Of a DNA stretch of 64,000 nt, positions 35,265 to 44,526 are shown in pieces (positions within the stretch are counted from its first letter, which is position 1; every line of letters begins with the position of its first letter). The position numbers and the translations under genes are program-made. The notes below the pieces were generated by a model. It was given only the letters and a program-made list of their open reading frames with translations, ran no database searches and was not told where the DNA came from. The stretch comes from Agathobaculum butyriciproducens (GTDB lineage: Bacteria; Bacillota; Clostridia; Oscillospirales; Butyricicoccaceae): the NCBI GenBank assembly GCA_003096535.1, contig QEKJ01000001.1:124001-188000 (forward strand), written 5' to 3'.

Positions 35265-35590
35265 GGTTTTTCTCCTTTGATGAATTGCGGCACACCTGCG
35301 ATCACGCGCACGACTGCGTCTGCTTTCTGTGCCAAAGCACAACACAGACGACCAACCGCTTCACGCCAGTTTTCGTCCGCACGGTCGATGGGAACGATGC
35401 CGCAGCCGATCTCATCGCAGGTGATAACGTGTCCGCACAGCGTATCTGCGAGTGACAGCGGGTCTTTGTCTTCCTTCAGCATTTTCCGCACGATTTCGTG
35501 CAGATTTTCAATTCTCGGCAGGTCTGCATACAGGTTTTCGGCAACTTTTCGTTTCCCCTGATATGCCCCGCCAATGATGAGCACGGTCAT
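35261..35590 (-). CDS. Short CobU-like protein (degenerate adenosylcobinamide kinase)
   Basis: Only 109 residues. The start MTVLIIGGAYQGKRKVAENL looks like the CobU P-loop but with Lys-Arg-Lys where Ser/Thr should follow the Lys. The end VITCDEIGCGIVPIDRADENWREAVGRL and VVRVIAGVPQFIK matches the C-terminal CobU segment (normally TNEVGxGIVP). The middle of CobU, with the guanylylated His region, is missing. A full CobU lies at 36372. The reading frame is open, well placed (overlaps on both sides) and thus probably translated; a regulatory, structural or partial catalytic role is unknown. Confidence 0.8.
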   Translation of the reverse strand: MTVLIIGGAYQGKRKVAENLYADLPRIENLHEIVRKMLKEDKDPLSLADTLCGHVITCDEIGCGIVPIDRADENWREAVGRLCCALAQKADAVVRVIAGVPQFIKGEKP

Positions 35591-36375
35591 AAAATCAGTC
35601 CTCCAATCGCTGCTGCCGCAAGCGTGATCAATTCCGACAGCGAGATGCAGAATCCCGCCAGGTCTCCGGTTACACCGCCGAACACGCGGCGGCTTATGTG
35701 CTCATGCACAGCATACCACGCAACGAGCACGATAACGAGCACTTTCGCCGCAGCAAGCGCGTGCGGTACGCGGTATATCCACAATCCGAGAAGCACCGCA
35801 AACAGAACAAATTCAGCAATTAACATGTGCGATACCGCGCGTTTATCGCTGTTTTCCGCAAAGATATGTGCAAGTCCGCTGTCTTTCGCGCACGGTGACG
35901 CAACCACCTTGCGGCCGCCCATTGCCCGTGCAAAAGCAAATCCTGTGCATGCCAGCGGAAGAAGCACAGGCTGGTCGTAAATCTGGGCAAAACACCCGAC
36001 CTCAGCCAGCAGGAATGCCATCAGCCAGAGCGGCCCAAACGCGCCAACGTGCGGGTCCTTGAGGATGGCCAGCCGCTTTTCCCGGTCGCCGAACGAGCAC
36101 AGCGCGTCGCAGGTGTCGCACAGGCCGTCCAGATGAATGCCGCCGGACACTGCCAGAGGAATCAGCGCTGCGATCACAGCGTAAAACACGCCTGCCGCGC
36201 CGAAATGCACGCAAAATGCGAACCAGAACCACTCTATCGCACCGATCAGCACACCGATGAGCGGCAGGAAGCCAAGTGCCCACCGCATGGTCTGTTTTTC
36301 CCAGTTCACCTGCGGAACAGGTATCGCAGAGTACATTGATAACGCGACCAAAAGTCCGCTGATTACACTTTTCAC
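35587..36375 (-). CDS. cobS: Cobalamin-5'-phosphate synthase (CobS)
   Basis: The 262-residue membrane protein joins GDP-cobinamide with alpha-ribazole (phosphate). The Asp-rich motif GGIHLDGLCDTCDALCS and SMYSAIPVPQVNW near the N-terminus identify it. GTG at 36375 is chosen because AAAGGAGG lies upstream and it overlaps the cobU stop. Confidence 0.94.
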   Translation of the reverse strand: MKSVISGLLVALSMYSAIPVPQVNWEKQTMRWALGFLPLIGVLIGAIEWFWFAFCVHFGAAGVFYAVIAALIPLAVSGGIHLDGLCDTCDALCSFGDREKRLAILKDPHVGAFGPLWLMAFLLAEVGCFAQIYDQPVLLPLACTGFAFARAMGGRKVVASPCAKDSGLAHIFAENSDKRAVSHMLIAEFVLFAVLLGLWIYRVPHALAAAKVLVIVLVAWYAVHEHISRRVFGGVTGDLAGFCISLSELITLAAAAIGGLIL

Positions 36376-36902
36376 GGCTGTTTTTCCTCCTTTACCGGCA
36401 GTAAAATTCCGCATACCGATTCATATACCGCGTCTGCTTTCCCAGTTAATTTCTGGTGCAGTTCTCCCAAAATCCGAATATACTGCATGGTCTCCGGCGG
36501 ATACGGCACGCCGTCCGCAAAGATTTCGTTGGAAACGATAACCAGCGTTTCACAGTATTTTTGCAGATTATCCACGCCTGCAACAATGCTGTCGAACGCC
36601 GATCCTGCACCTGCGCCTTCCGGCGCAAACAGTTCGTTTGCCAGCAGATTACCCAAATCCTCGAGCAAAATTCCGTCGTATTGCCGAGAGAGCCTGAGAT
36701 TCGCTAAGTCAAGTGTTCTCTCTACCGTAGCGAAGCCCTTTCCCGCACGAAGCGCCCGATGCCGCGCAATCCGCGCCTCTGCGGACTTGCCGAACGGCTG
36801 CATGGTCGCCAGATATAATCGGCTCTGTGCTTTTTCACACACCAGCCGTTCCGCGTGCTCCGACTTGCCCGAAGCCGCTCCGCCGGTCACTAAAATCAGC
36901 AT
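36372..36902 (-). CDS. cobU: Adenosylcobinamide kinase / guanylyltransferase (CobU)
   Basis: The 176-residue bifunctional enzyme has LILVTGGAASGKSEHAERL (P-loop, residues 2-20), the RIARHRALR region containing the His used for GMP transfer, LLEDLGNLLANELF and VIVSNEIFADGVP. It phosphorylates adenosylcobinamide and attaches GMP. It is the first gene of the downstream cobalamin operon; a convincing promoter was not seen in the 86-base gap to the divergent YcxB-like gene. Confidence 0.93.
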   Translation of the reverse strand: MLILVTGGAASGKSEHAERLVCEKAQSRLYLATMQPFGKSAEARIARHRALRAGKGFATVERTLDLANLRLSRQYDGILLEDLGNLLANELFAPEGAGAGSAFDSIVAGVDNLQKYCETLVIVSNEIFADGVPYPPETMQYIRILGELHQKLTGKADAVYESVCGILLPVKEEKQP

Positions 36903-36927
36903 TTTCGCTCCCCTTTCTGAATTAGAC

Positions 36928-36956
36928 TTGCAATCCGCTCTGATTTTCGATACAAT
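36928..36956 (+). promoter_or_regulatory. Promoter of the YcxB-like gene
   Basis: TTGCAA (36928-36933), 17 bases and TACAAT (36951-36956), 32 bases before the ATG. Confidence 0.7.
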
Positions 36957-36988
36957 AATTTTATCCGAGTAAGTTGAGGTAAGAAAAA

Positions 36989-37525
36989 ATGGAGCTGCAT
37001 TACGATATCACCAAACAGGATTTCATTGATTTTAATTTGAATTATTACAACAATAATGCGATTGTTCAACGCAGTATTCGCACCATGAGAATCGCCACTG
37101 CGGCTATTGTCATTCTCGGCGGCAGTGCGCTCATGTACTGGCTGCATACGCTCACGCCGGTTTCCATCGCGGTTTACGTTGCGCTCGCTGCCGTCTGCTT
37201 CTGGGGTACACCGCGCTATATGCGTCATAAAATGATCAAAAATATCGAGAAAATTCTCAGAAACGCAAAGAACAAGCAGCTTTGCGGACCGAAAACGCTC
37301 ACGCTGCGTGAAAGCGAATTCGAGCTATCCGGCGAGAACGAAGATACCGTTTACCAGTATTCGGCTGTTCAGCGCACCGCAACCGACGACAAGCATTATT
37401 ACATTTTTGTTGATGAATTCTCCGCGGTCATCGTGCCGTTCTCAGCGTTTGAAAACGATGCGCAAAAGCAGGAGTTCTACAACAAAATCACCGCAAATAT
37501 CGCAGATGAAGCCCTGAAATGCTGA
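36989..37525 (+). CDS. YcxB-like membrane protein
   Basis: The 178-residue protein starts ELHYDITKQDFIDFNLNYY, has two hydrophobic helices (about residues 34-72) and a C-terminal YcxB-like region: LTLRESEFELSGENEDTVYQ, then YYIFVDEFSAVIVPFSAF. The YcxB family is widespread in Firmicutes with no known function. It sits on the opposite strand between the two cobalamin operons and is probably unrelated to them. Confidence 0.8.
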   Translation: MELHYDITKQDFIDFNLNYYNNNAIVQRSIRTMRIATAAIVILGGSALMYWLHTLTPVSIAVYVALAAVCFWGTPRYMRHKMIKNIEKILRNAKNKQLCGPKTLTLRESEFELSGENEDTVYQYSAVQRTATDDKHYYIFVDEFSAVIVPFSAFENDAQKQEFYNKITANIADEALKC

Positions 37526-37539
37526 AAATCCGAACTGTA

Positions 37540-37567
37540 AGCACCGAGTTAACGCTCGGTGCTTTTT
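37540..37567 (+). terminator. Terminator of the YcxB-like gene
   Basis: AGCACCGAG pairs with CTCGGTGCT and TTTTT follows. Confidence 0.85.
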
Positions 37568-37668
37568 GCTGCACACAGCATTCCTGTAAAGAATGCAGGC
37601 AGATAGCATTTATCGGCGTTACACACAATATTTATGCAAAGAATTTGTGCTATCTGTCAGACAAACAA

Positions 37669-38727
37669 CTACTGTTGCGGCTGATATGCCTCCATTCCAA
37701 TGTCCGTGAAGCTCACCATTTCCCGATATGGCGCCAGTGCCAGATCCAAAAGCGCCACGCCGGCCGCCGCGCCTGTCCCCTCCCCGAGGTGCATGCCCGC
37801 CGTCAGGAACGGCCGCTTGCCGAGTGCATCGAGCAGCAAAATGCTCGCCGGTTCGTCCGATCTGTGCGCTGCGACCATAAAATGCACAGACTGCGGACAC
37901 AATCGCACGGCGAGAAGCGCCGCCGCGCACGAAATCACGCCATCCAGCACGACCGGAATGCGCTGCGCCGCCGCACCCAGATACAGGCCGCACAGCCCCG
38001 CGATATCCAAACCGCCGACCTTGTGCAGCACGTCGATCGAGTCATTCGAGTCGGGTTTGTGAAGCGCCAGCGCCGCCTCGATCACTGCGATTTTCCGCTC
38101 CAGACCGGCCGTTGACAGACCCGCTCCGCGTCCTGTGACCGCCGCAGCCGCCGCGCCGGTAAGCGCCGCCGTGACTGCCGCGCTCGTAGTCGTGTTGCCG
38201 ATGCCCATTTCGCCGCCAATAAGCAGCGAATATCCCTTTTCGGCACACATTTCCGCCATTTTAATGCCGATTTCGACCGCTTCGAGCGCCTCTTTCCGCG
38301 TCATGGCAGGCTCATGCGCAAAGTTTGCAGTTCCGCGCCGAACGGCAAATTGCAGCACTTTTTCGCTCTTTATCGGCTGCGCAACACCAATATCGACCGG
38401 AAATACGTCCATTCCGAGCTGTTTTGCCATCAGACATACGGTGGACTCGCCGCGGCCCATATTTTCCGCGACCGTGGCTGTCACCTCCTGCCCGCACTGC
38501 GTCACGCCCTCGGCGACTACGCCGTTGTCCGCGCAGAAAACAACCGCCGCGCGTCTGGAAATATCCGGCACCGACTGACCGAGAATACCCGCAAGCTGCA
38601 CAATCGCGTCCTGCAGAAGACCCAGTCCACCGAGCGGCATGGCAATATTTGCAAAACGGTTTCGCGCCGCCGTCATGCTTTTCTCATCCAGCGGCTGAAT
38701 GGCAGAAATAGTCTGTTCAAGTGTCAT
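37669..38727 (-). CDS. cobT: Nicotinate-nucleotide:dimethylbenzimidazole phosphoribosyltransferase (CobT)
   Basis: The 352-residue enzyme activates the lower ligand base as alpha-ribazole phosphate. Blocks include PLGGLGLLQDAIVQLA, VFCADNGVVAEGVTQCGQEV, IGGEMGIGNTTTSAAV and LGEGTGAAAGVALLDLAL with the catalytic Glu near the C-terminus. It overlaps cbiA by ATGA and ends the cbiD-led operon. Confidence 0.96.
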   Translation of the reverse strand: MTLEQTISAIQPLDEKSMTAARNRFANIAMPLGGLGLLQDAIVQLAGILGQSVPDISRRAAVVFCADNGVVAEGVTQCGQEVTATVAENMGRGESTVCLMAKQLGMDVFPVDIGVAQPIKSEKVLQFAVRRGTANFAHEPAMTRKEALEAVEIGIKMAEMCAEKGYSLLIGGEMGIGNTTTSAAVTAALTGAAAAAVTGRGAGLSTAGLERKIAVIEAALALHKPDSNDSIDVLHKVGGLDIAGLCGLYLGAAAQRIPVVLDGVISCAAALLAVRLCPQSVHFMVAAHRSDEPASILLLDALGKRPFLTAGMHLGEGTGAAAGVALLDLALAPYREMVSFTDIGMEAYQPQQ

Positions 38728-40073
38728 TTTCCGCTCCTTTCCGCGCATTTCCGGACAAAATTCGCTGCAATTTCAGTTTTCGCACGGAAATACAAATGCG
38801 GAAATCCTGCATAGAGCGTGTCCGACGCAAAGCCGCAGTCCCACGCGCGCCCGTTTGGCTTGACCGCGCGAAAATCTGTGCCATTATCCACAGCCTGTGC
38901 ATAATGGAACTCGTGCACAGGAAATTGTCCACCGGCTTCGCACAGCAGGTTATCACTGTTTGCCGTGAGCGTGACATAGCCGAACGGCTGCAGCCTGTGC
39001 GTCATGTGCGCCGAAGTCGGCAGCACGCCTGCCATTGCCGCGCCGTCGAGCGACTGCAGCAGATAAAGAAATCCGCCGCATTCTGCAACTGTCGGCAAAC
39101 CGTTTAGAATCGCTGCTTTGATAGAATCTCGCATAATTTTATTCTCTGAAAGCTGTTTTTCGTACAATTCCGGATATCCGCCGCCAAGGTACAGACCGTC
39201 GATATTCTCCGGCAGTCGCTCGTCTGTGAGCGGCGAAAACGGCACAAGCTCTGCCCCGAGTTCATGCAGCACATCGAAGTTATCCTCGTAATAGAAGCAG
39301 AATGCGCGGTCCTTCGCTACCGCGATCCGCACCGGAAAATCGATCACACGAGCGAGCGGCATGTGCGTATCGGTCAGCGGTTTCGCCGTCTGTGCTAATG
39401 CACACAACGCGTGGAGGTCAATGCCTTCCTCTGCCGCATCCGCGAGCCGATCAATTTTCTCACGCAGATCGGACAGCTCGTCTGCCGTCACCAGACCAAG
39501 GTGGCGATCAGGTATTTCGGCCTCCGGAACCGGCGGCAAAAAGCCGAGCACAGGCAGCCCCGCTTTCTCTGCGATTTGTTTGTAAAACGAGTACATTCCC
39601 GCCGAAACGCCGTTTAAGATCACTCCTGCGAGCGTATTTTCCGCAAATGTGCGGAACCCGTGAATCTGTGCCGCAAGCGACAGCGACTGCCCCTTAGGCC
39701 GCACGATCAACACCGCAGGCGTGCCGGTTGCGCGGGCCAGATGCGCCGCCGAAGCCGTATCCGTCGTACCGGAAACGCCGTCGTAAAAGCCCATGACGCC
39801 CTCGATCACGCCGAGACCGTCCGGCTGAATATGCCGCGCAAGCTGACTGCGAATACCGGCCTCGTCCTCGAAAAACAGGTCTAAATTGCGGCTCGGAACG
39901 CCCAAAACCGCCGTGTGGAACATCGGGTCGATGTAGTCCGGACCGCACTTGAACGCGCTGAGTTTTACGCCGCGGCACTGCAGCGCCCGCAGAATCGCGG
40001 TCGTGACCGTCGTCTTGCCGCAGCCGCTGCCGGTGCCCGCAAGCAGCAGTCTTGGTGCATTATTTTGTGTCAT
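38724..40073 (-). CDS. cbiA: Cobyrinate a,c-diamide synthase (CbiA)
   Basis: The 449-residue amidotransferase has the ATP loop LLLAGTGSGCGKTTVTTAIL (residues 9-28), DPMFHTAVLGVPSRNLD, and a glutaminase domain with GGGYPELYEKQLSEN and VAECGGFLYLLQ carrying the nucleophile. It amidates side chains a and c of cobyrinate. Its start overlaps the CbiJ-CbiE-CbiT fusion. Confidence 0.96.
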   Translation of the reverse strand: MTQNNAPRLLLAGTGSGCGKTTVTTAILRALQCRGVKLSAFKCGPDYIDPMFHTAVLGVPSRNLDLFFEDEAGIRSQLARHIQPDGLGVIEGVMGFYDGVSGTTDTASAAHLARATGTPAVLIVRPKGQSLSLAAQIHGFRTFAENTLAGVILNGVSAGMYSFYKQIAEKAGLPVLGFLPPVPEAEIPDRHLGLVTADELSDLREKIDRLADAAEEGIDLHALCALAQTAKPLTDTHMPLARVIDFPVRIAVAKDRAFCFYYEDNFDVLHELGAELVPFSPLTDERLPENIDGLYLGGGYPELYEKQLSENKIMRDSIKAAILNGLPTVAECGGFLYLLQSLDGAAMAGVLPTSAHMTHRLQPFGYVTLTANSDNLLCEAGGQFPVHEFHYAQAVDNGTDFRAVKPNGRAWDCGFASDTLYAGFPHLYFRAKTEIAANFVRKCAERSGK

Positions 40074-42012
40074 TTGCGGCCCTCCCGGACAGAATAAACA
40101 CCGGATTGTTCGCAGTCAGCATGGTGTACGCGCCGACCGGCTTGCCGCGCGTGGCTGCCAGCTGTGTGACCTCGATGTCAGAAAACCCCAATTCTTTTAA
40201 GACCGTCTGCGCCGCAAACAAGGTCTCGAGCGCAATCGCGTTCACGACCACGCGAACTTCCGGATTTTTCTCCCTGGCAAGTGCCAGAATCTCCCGCATT
40301 CTGCCGCCGCTCCCGCCGACGAACACGCAGTCCGGTGCCGGAAGGTTGTCCAGTGCCTCCGGCGCAGGTCCTTCAATGATTTTCACATTGTATCCGCCGA
40401 GTTTTATGCGGTTTTCGTGCAAGAGCGCGACCGCTTCCGGCTTTCGCTCGACGGCGTAAATCGTGCCGTCGCTGGCCTTGCGCGCCAGCTCGAGCGTGAC
40501 CGCGCCGGTGCCCGCACCCACGTCCCAGACCGTGTCGGTCGGTCGGACAGTCAGGCGGTTCACCGACACCCACCGAACCTCTTCCTTGGTCATCGGCACC
40601 TTTCCGCGCGTGAGCATTTCATCTCGAATCGGTTCGTTTTTGTTCGCCGCACGCGGGTTTTCGATCAGCAGAACCGCTAAATCCGGGCGCGAAAGCTGCG
40701 CAATCTCTGCGGCTGTGCCGTGCACAATCCGCTCATTTTCCGCGCCGAGATTTTCCCCGAGATGAACGGGCAGCGCGCCCAATCCCGCGTCCATAAGGCT
40801 GCTGCAAACCGTCTGCGCGTTGTTTTCACCGCCGGTCAGCGCAAATGTTGCCGTATGGTAACTTACGGCACCGAGAATATTTCCTACGCGACCGTGCAGG
40901 CTCTTAAAACACAGATTTTCGTAGGAAATGCCGCATTTCGCGCACATATACTGCATGCTTGACAATCCCGGCACGAGTGTTACCCCGCCGTATGGCAGGA
41001 GCCGCTCGCGCAGCTTTCCGGCCGCGCTGAAGAATCCTACGTCGCCGGAAACCAACAGCGCCGTGTGCCGGGCATGACCGGAAATTGCCCGCTCAGCCAG
41101 CTCTGAGAACGCGCAGACCTCCGCCTTGGGCGACAGCGATGCGAGCCGTTTTGTAGCAAATACTTCCTCTGTGGCTGCAAGCGTGCGGACGGCTTCGCCG
41201 GTCAGCGTGTCCGCCGTACCCATGCCTGCGCCGATGATGAAAAATTCCCGCTGGTGCTTTTCGTTCCGTAAACCGAGCAATTCCGTCAAAAATGCCTGCA
41301 TCTGCGCCTGATTTTTGCCGTTTTCCATACGCGGACGCGCAATGACCAGTACCTTTGCGCCGACCTCCTCGGCTGCCGCGACCTTCTCCGCAAAGCCGCC
41401 GGACACGCCGGTATCCTTGGTCACGAGGATTTTTGCGCCGGTCTCGCGCAGCAGCGCCGCGTTCATCGCCTGCGAAAACGGACCTTGCATGGCGATGATG
41501 TGCGCGCCCGGGAAGCCGAGTGCGGCGCACTTTTCGAGCACCGAGGCGGTCGGCAGCACGCGCGGGAACAGGCGCGTTTGGAAGTCCTGCACCGCCGTGT
41601 ATGCTTCCAGTTCTTTACTGCCTGTGGTGAGCAAAACCTTGCCCTCGTGCGCGTTCAGCCAGTCAACTGCGGCGGCTGTGTTCAGCACGATTTCGCAGTT
41701 CTGATAAGGCAGGGCAGGCCGCAGCAGACGCTCGTAGCGTGCGCCCGATTTCGCGCAGGCCGCCCGCAGATTGTCGGTCACAGCCGCCGCGTACGGATGC
41801 GTTGCGTCGATGAGCAGCGTGTCCGAGGTCAATCGCTTTTCCATCTCCCGCTCATCCAAACGGCCCTCGTGTACCGTGATTCCCGCCATCGGCTCCATCA
41901 CCGCCGCACCATACTCTGTTGCAACAAAAACCTCCGCCTGCACGTTATTTTTCGACAAAAACCGGCACAAATCATGTCCTTCTGTCGTACCGGAGAAAAT
42001 CATCAGCTTCAT
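40060..42012 (-). CDS. cbiJET: CbiJ-CbiE-CbiT trifunctional fusion protein
   Basis: One 650-residue frame holds three cobalamin enzymes. Residues 1-248 are cobalt-precorrin-6A reductase (MIFSGTTEGHDLCRFL, IDATHPYA, LTTGSKELEAY, TKDTGVSGGFAEKV). Residues about 256-455 are the CbiE C5-methyltransferase (FFIIGAGMGTADTLTGEAV, LLVSGDVGFFSAAGKL, VPGLSSMQYMCAKCGI). Residues about 460-640 are the CbiT C15-methyltransferase/decarboxylase (RGKVPMTKEEVRW, SAM loop WDVGAGTGAVTLELA at 496-510, VFVGGSGGRMREIL). CbiE-CbiT fusions (CobL) are common; adding CbiJ in front is unusual. The coding sequence overlaps both neighbours. Confidence 0.93.
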   Translation of the reverse strand: MKLMIFSGTTEGHDLCRFLSKNNVQAEVFVATEYGAAVMEPMAGITVHEGRLDEREMEKRLTSDTLLIDATHPYAAAVTDNLRAACAKSGARYERLLRPALPYQNCEIVLNTAAAVDWLNAHEGKVLLTTGSKELEAYTAVQDFQTRLFPRVLPTASVLEKCAALGFPGAHIIAMQGPFSQAMNAALLRETGAKILVTKDTGVSGGFAEKVAAAEEVGAKVLVIARPRMENGKNQAQMQAFLTELLGLRNEKHQREFFIIGAGMGTADTLTGEAVRTLAATEEVFATKRLASLSPKAEVCAFSELAERAISGHARHTALLVSGDVGFFSAAGKLRERLLPYGGVTLVPGLSSMQYMCAKCGISYENLCFKSLHGRVGNILGAVSYHTATFALTGGENNAQTVCSSLMDAGLGALPVHLGENLGAENERIVHGTAAEIAQLSRPDLAVLLIENPRAANKNEPIRDEMLTRGKVPMTKEEVRWVSVNRLTVRPTDTVWDVGAGTGAVTLELARKASDGTIYAVERKPEAVALLHENRIKLGGYNVKIIEGPAPEALDNLPAPDCVFVGGSGGRMREILALAREKNPEVRVVVNAIALETLFAAQTVLKELGFSDIEVTQLAATRGKPVGAYTMLTANNPVFILSGRAANDTK

Positions 42013-42737
42013 ACGCCGCGATACCCCCTCGGCGTGACCATGCGGCCGTCCATCACGCGCGTACGGCTGTTTCCGACAAACACAGTGGTCAGCATATCGA
42101 CCTGTGTATCACGCAGCTCACCGAGCGTTGTAAGCGTGCAGCTTTCGCCTTCTCGGCCAATGCTGCGCACCAGACCGCAGACGGTTTCCGGCGGCACAAT
42201 CTCCAGCAGAATATCGCAGGCACGGCGCAGATGGTCGGTGCGTTTTTTGCTCGACGGATTGTACAGCGCGATGCAGAAATCGCCAGCCGCCGCGCCGCGC
42301 AGACGCTGCTCAATCTTGTCCCACGGCGTGAGCAGGTCGGACAGGCTGATGCACGCAAAGTCACACGTCAGCGGCGAGCCGAGCACGGCGCCGCCCGAGC
42401 AGGCCGCCGTGATGCCCGGAATGACCTCGACCTCGAGGTTCGGCTCGTGCTCGCAAAGCTCGAGCAGCAGGCTCGCCATGCCGTACACACCCGCATCTCC
42501 CGAGGACACAACAGCAACCGTTTTGCCCTGTTTTGCCGCCTCAACCGCCGCTTTGCAGCGCAAAACCTCGCGTGTCATGCCGGATTCGATGCGCTCCTTG
42601 TCCGAAATGAGGTTCTCGATCAAATCAAGGTACAGGCCGTAGCCTGCCACGCAGTCACATTTTTCCAGAGCACGCACTGCGCGCAGCGTCATCTGCTCCT
42701 CGCCGCCCGGCCCGATGCCGATGCAATACAGCTTCAT
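42009..42737 (-). CDS. cbiH: Cobalt-precorrin-3 C17-methyltransferase (CbiH)
   Basis: The 242-residue SAM tetrapyrrole methylase has LYCIGIGPGGEEQMTLRAVRA, VVSSGDAGVYGMASLLLE, VIPGITAACSGGAVLGSPLTCDF-type block and FCIALYNPSSKKRTDHL. It performs ring contraction together with C17 methylation. It overlaps cbiG by four bases. Confidence 0.95.
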   Translation of the reverse strand: MKLYCIGIGPGGEEQMTLRAVRALEKCDCVAGYGLYLDLIENLISDKERIESGMTREVLRCKAAVEAAKQGKTVAVVSSGDAGVYGMASLLLELCEHEPNLEVEVIPGITAACSGGAVLGSPLTCDFACISLSDLLTPWDKIEQRLRGAAAGDFCIALYNPSSKKRTDHLRRACDILLEIVPPETVCGLVRSIGREGESCTLTTLGELRDTQVDMLTTVFVGNSRTRVMDGRMVTPRGYRGV

Positions 42738-43774
42738 GCTTCACCCTCCCGTTCTTCAAACGTCACGCGCCAGTCCGGCACGGCGACAGCCGCCGTTACA
42801 CCGTTCTGCGCGAATTTGTGCAAGATAAGTGTGCCGTTCTGTGCCGCGCACACAGCCGCGCGTTCGCACACATTATCGACGCCGACGGTCTGCTGCACGA
42901 ACGCCGACCGGCTGAATTCGCCTTGTGCGTCCTGCAGCTGCTCGGCCGTGAAGGTACGGAACGGCAGTCCGTGTTTTTCGCAAAACAGCAGCAAACCCGG
43001 CTCATTCTGCTTGATATCAATGCTCGCCGCGCCGCAGATCGCCTGCCAGGGCAGTTTTGCCGAGGCAAGCGCCGCCTGAACTGTCTGCTCGATGGCATCC
43101 GCGCTCGTGCCCTTGCGGCAGCCAATGCCGAGATATGCAATCCGCGGCACGAGATGCAGCGTGTGTGCAAACGGCTGTGCGTCTGTGCGAAATCCAATCG
43201 TAAACCCGCTTTCCGCGTCTTTTTTGAGGTCAATACGGGCGGGCAGCAGCCCGTCTATCAGAAAATCCGAGCGAACGCCCACGGTTTCCCCTCTGAGCAG
43301 CGCACCGGATACATATTTAATATGTTCCGGCTCCAGGACTGCACAGCTGTGTGCTTTTGCCCAGGTGTCCACGGCGAACACCTGCCGACCGTCGGTCGCG
43401 GTGGTGAGCACCGGCACAGCCTGCAGACCTTCCGCAAGTGTTTTTGCAATCTCGTTGGCGCCGCCCAGATGTCCGGACAGGAGCGGAATCACGAACTTTC
43501 CCTGCTCGTCAATGACGATTACCGCCGGATCATAGGCTTTTCCCATCAGATACGGCGCGACGGCCCGCACCGCGATTCCAGTCGCGCCCACGAACACGAT
43601 CAGGTCGCAATCGACCATCGCCTGCTGCGCAAAGCGCTTAAGGCTCGTGCCCGAGAGCGACGCATCCACCGTCCGCGCGTACCGCTCACACCGGAAATCC
43701 GGCAGAAGTTTTACCGCCTTTTGCACAGTCTGTGCGCCGCACAGGGTAAAGGATACAAATTTTGCGTGCTTCAT
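42734..43774 (-). CDS. cbiG: Cobalt-precorrin-5A hydrolase (CbiG)
   Basis: The 346-residue protein has the CbiG N-terminal and central blocks (FVGATGIAVRAVAPYL, DPAVIVIDEQGKFVIPLLSGHLGGANE) and the C-terminal domain with YLGIGCRKGTSADAIE and VQQTVGVDNVCERAAV. It opens the delta-lactone and releases acetaldehyde in the anaerobic pathway. Its presence, with CbiD, shows the oxygen-independent route. Confidence 0.95.
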   Translation of the reverse strand: MKHAKFVSFTLCGAQTVQKAVKLLPDFRCERYARTVDASLSGTSLKRFAQQAMVDCDLIVFVGATGIAVRAVAPYLMGKAYDPAVIVIDEQGKFVIPLLSGHLGGANEIAKTLAEGLQAVPVLTTATDGRQVFAVDTWAKAHSCAVLEPEHIKYVSGALLRGETVGVRSDFLIDGLLPARIDLKKDAESGFTIGFRTDAQPFAHTLHLVPRIAYLGIGCRKGTSADAIEQTVQAALASAKLPWQAICGAASIDIKQNEPGLLLFCEKHGLPFRTFTAEQLQDAQGEFSRSAFVQQTVGVDNVCERAAVCAAQNGTLILHKFAQNGVTAAVAVPDWRVTFEEREGEA

Positions 43775-44526
43775 CGGCTTGCCTCACGAAATTCGGTCGT
43801 AAAGGTCGGGTCGTACAGCCTGGAGCGCTCGTACTCGGTGCCGAGGAACCCGCCCACCGTGATGAGCGCGGTCTTGGTAATGCCCTCTCGCGCACCGGCT
43901 TCGGCGAGGTCTGCGACCGTTGTCCGCACGACCTTTTCGTCCGGCCAGGTGGCCTTGTACACAATAGCCGCAGGCGTATCCGGCGCATATCCGCCCGCGA
44001 TCAGCCGCTCGGACAGGCGCGCCAGCTGACCCGCCGACAGGAAGATGACCATGGTGGCTCCGTGTGCCGCGAACGACTCGATCTGCTCCTTTTCGGGCAC
44101 GGGCGTGCGGCCCTCCATACGCGTCAGGATGACCGACTGGCTCACGTTCGGCAGTGTGTACTCGGCTTTGAGTGCCGCTGCCGCGCCGCAGAACGAAGAC
44201 ACGCCCGGACAAACCTCATACGCCAGACCGAGCCTGTCCAGCTCGTCCATCTGCTCTCTATGCGCACCGTACACGCACGGGTCGCCGGTGTGCAGACGCA
44301 CGACCGTTTTGCCCGCTTTCGCGGCAGGCGCCATCACGGCGATGACCTCCTCGAGCGTCATCTTCGCGCTGTTGTACACCTCGCATCCGTCCTTTTTATA
44401 GTCCAAAAGCGCCGGATTGACCAGCGAACCGGCGTAAACGATCACATCTGCCTCGCTCAGCAGACGTGCGCCGCGTACCGTGATCAGGTCGGGCGCCCCC
44501 GAGCCTGCACCCACAAAGTAGATCAT
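43771..44526 (-). CDS. cbiF: Cobalt-precorrin-4 C11-methyltransferase (CbiF)
   Basis: The 251-residue methylase has YFVGAGSGAPDLITVRGARLL, VVRLHTGDPCVYGAHREQMDEL, YEVCPGVSSFCGAAAALKAEYTLP-type region and VIFLSAGQLARL. It methylates C11. ATGA overlap with cbiG downstream and with cbiL upstream. Confidence 0.96.
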   Translation of the reverse strand: MIYFVGAGSGAPDLITVRGARLLSEADVIVYAGSLVNPALLDYKKDGCEVYNSAKMTLEEVIAVMAPAAKAGKTVVRLHTGDPCVYGAHREQMDELDRLGLAYEVCPGVSSFCGAAAALKAEYTLPNVSQSVILTRMEGRTPVPEKEQIESFAAHGATMVIFLSAGQLARLSERLIAGGYAPDTPAAIVYKATWPDEKVVRTTVADLAEAGAREGITKTALITVGGFLGTEYERSRLYDPTFTTEFREASR

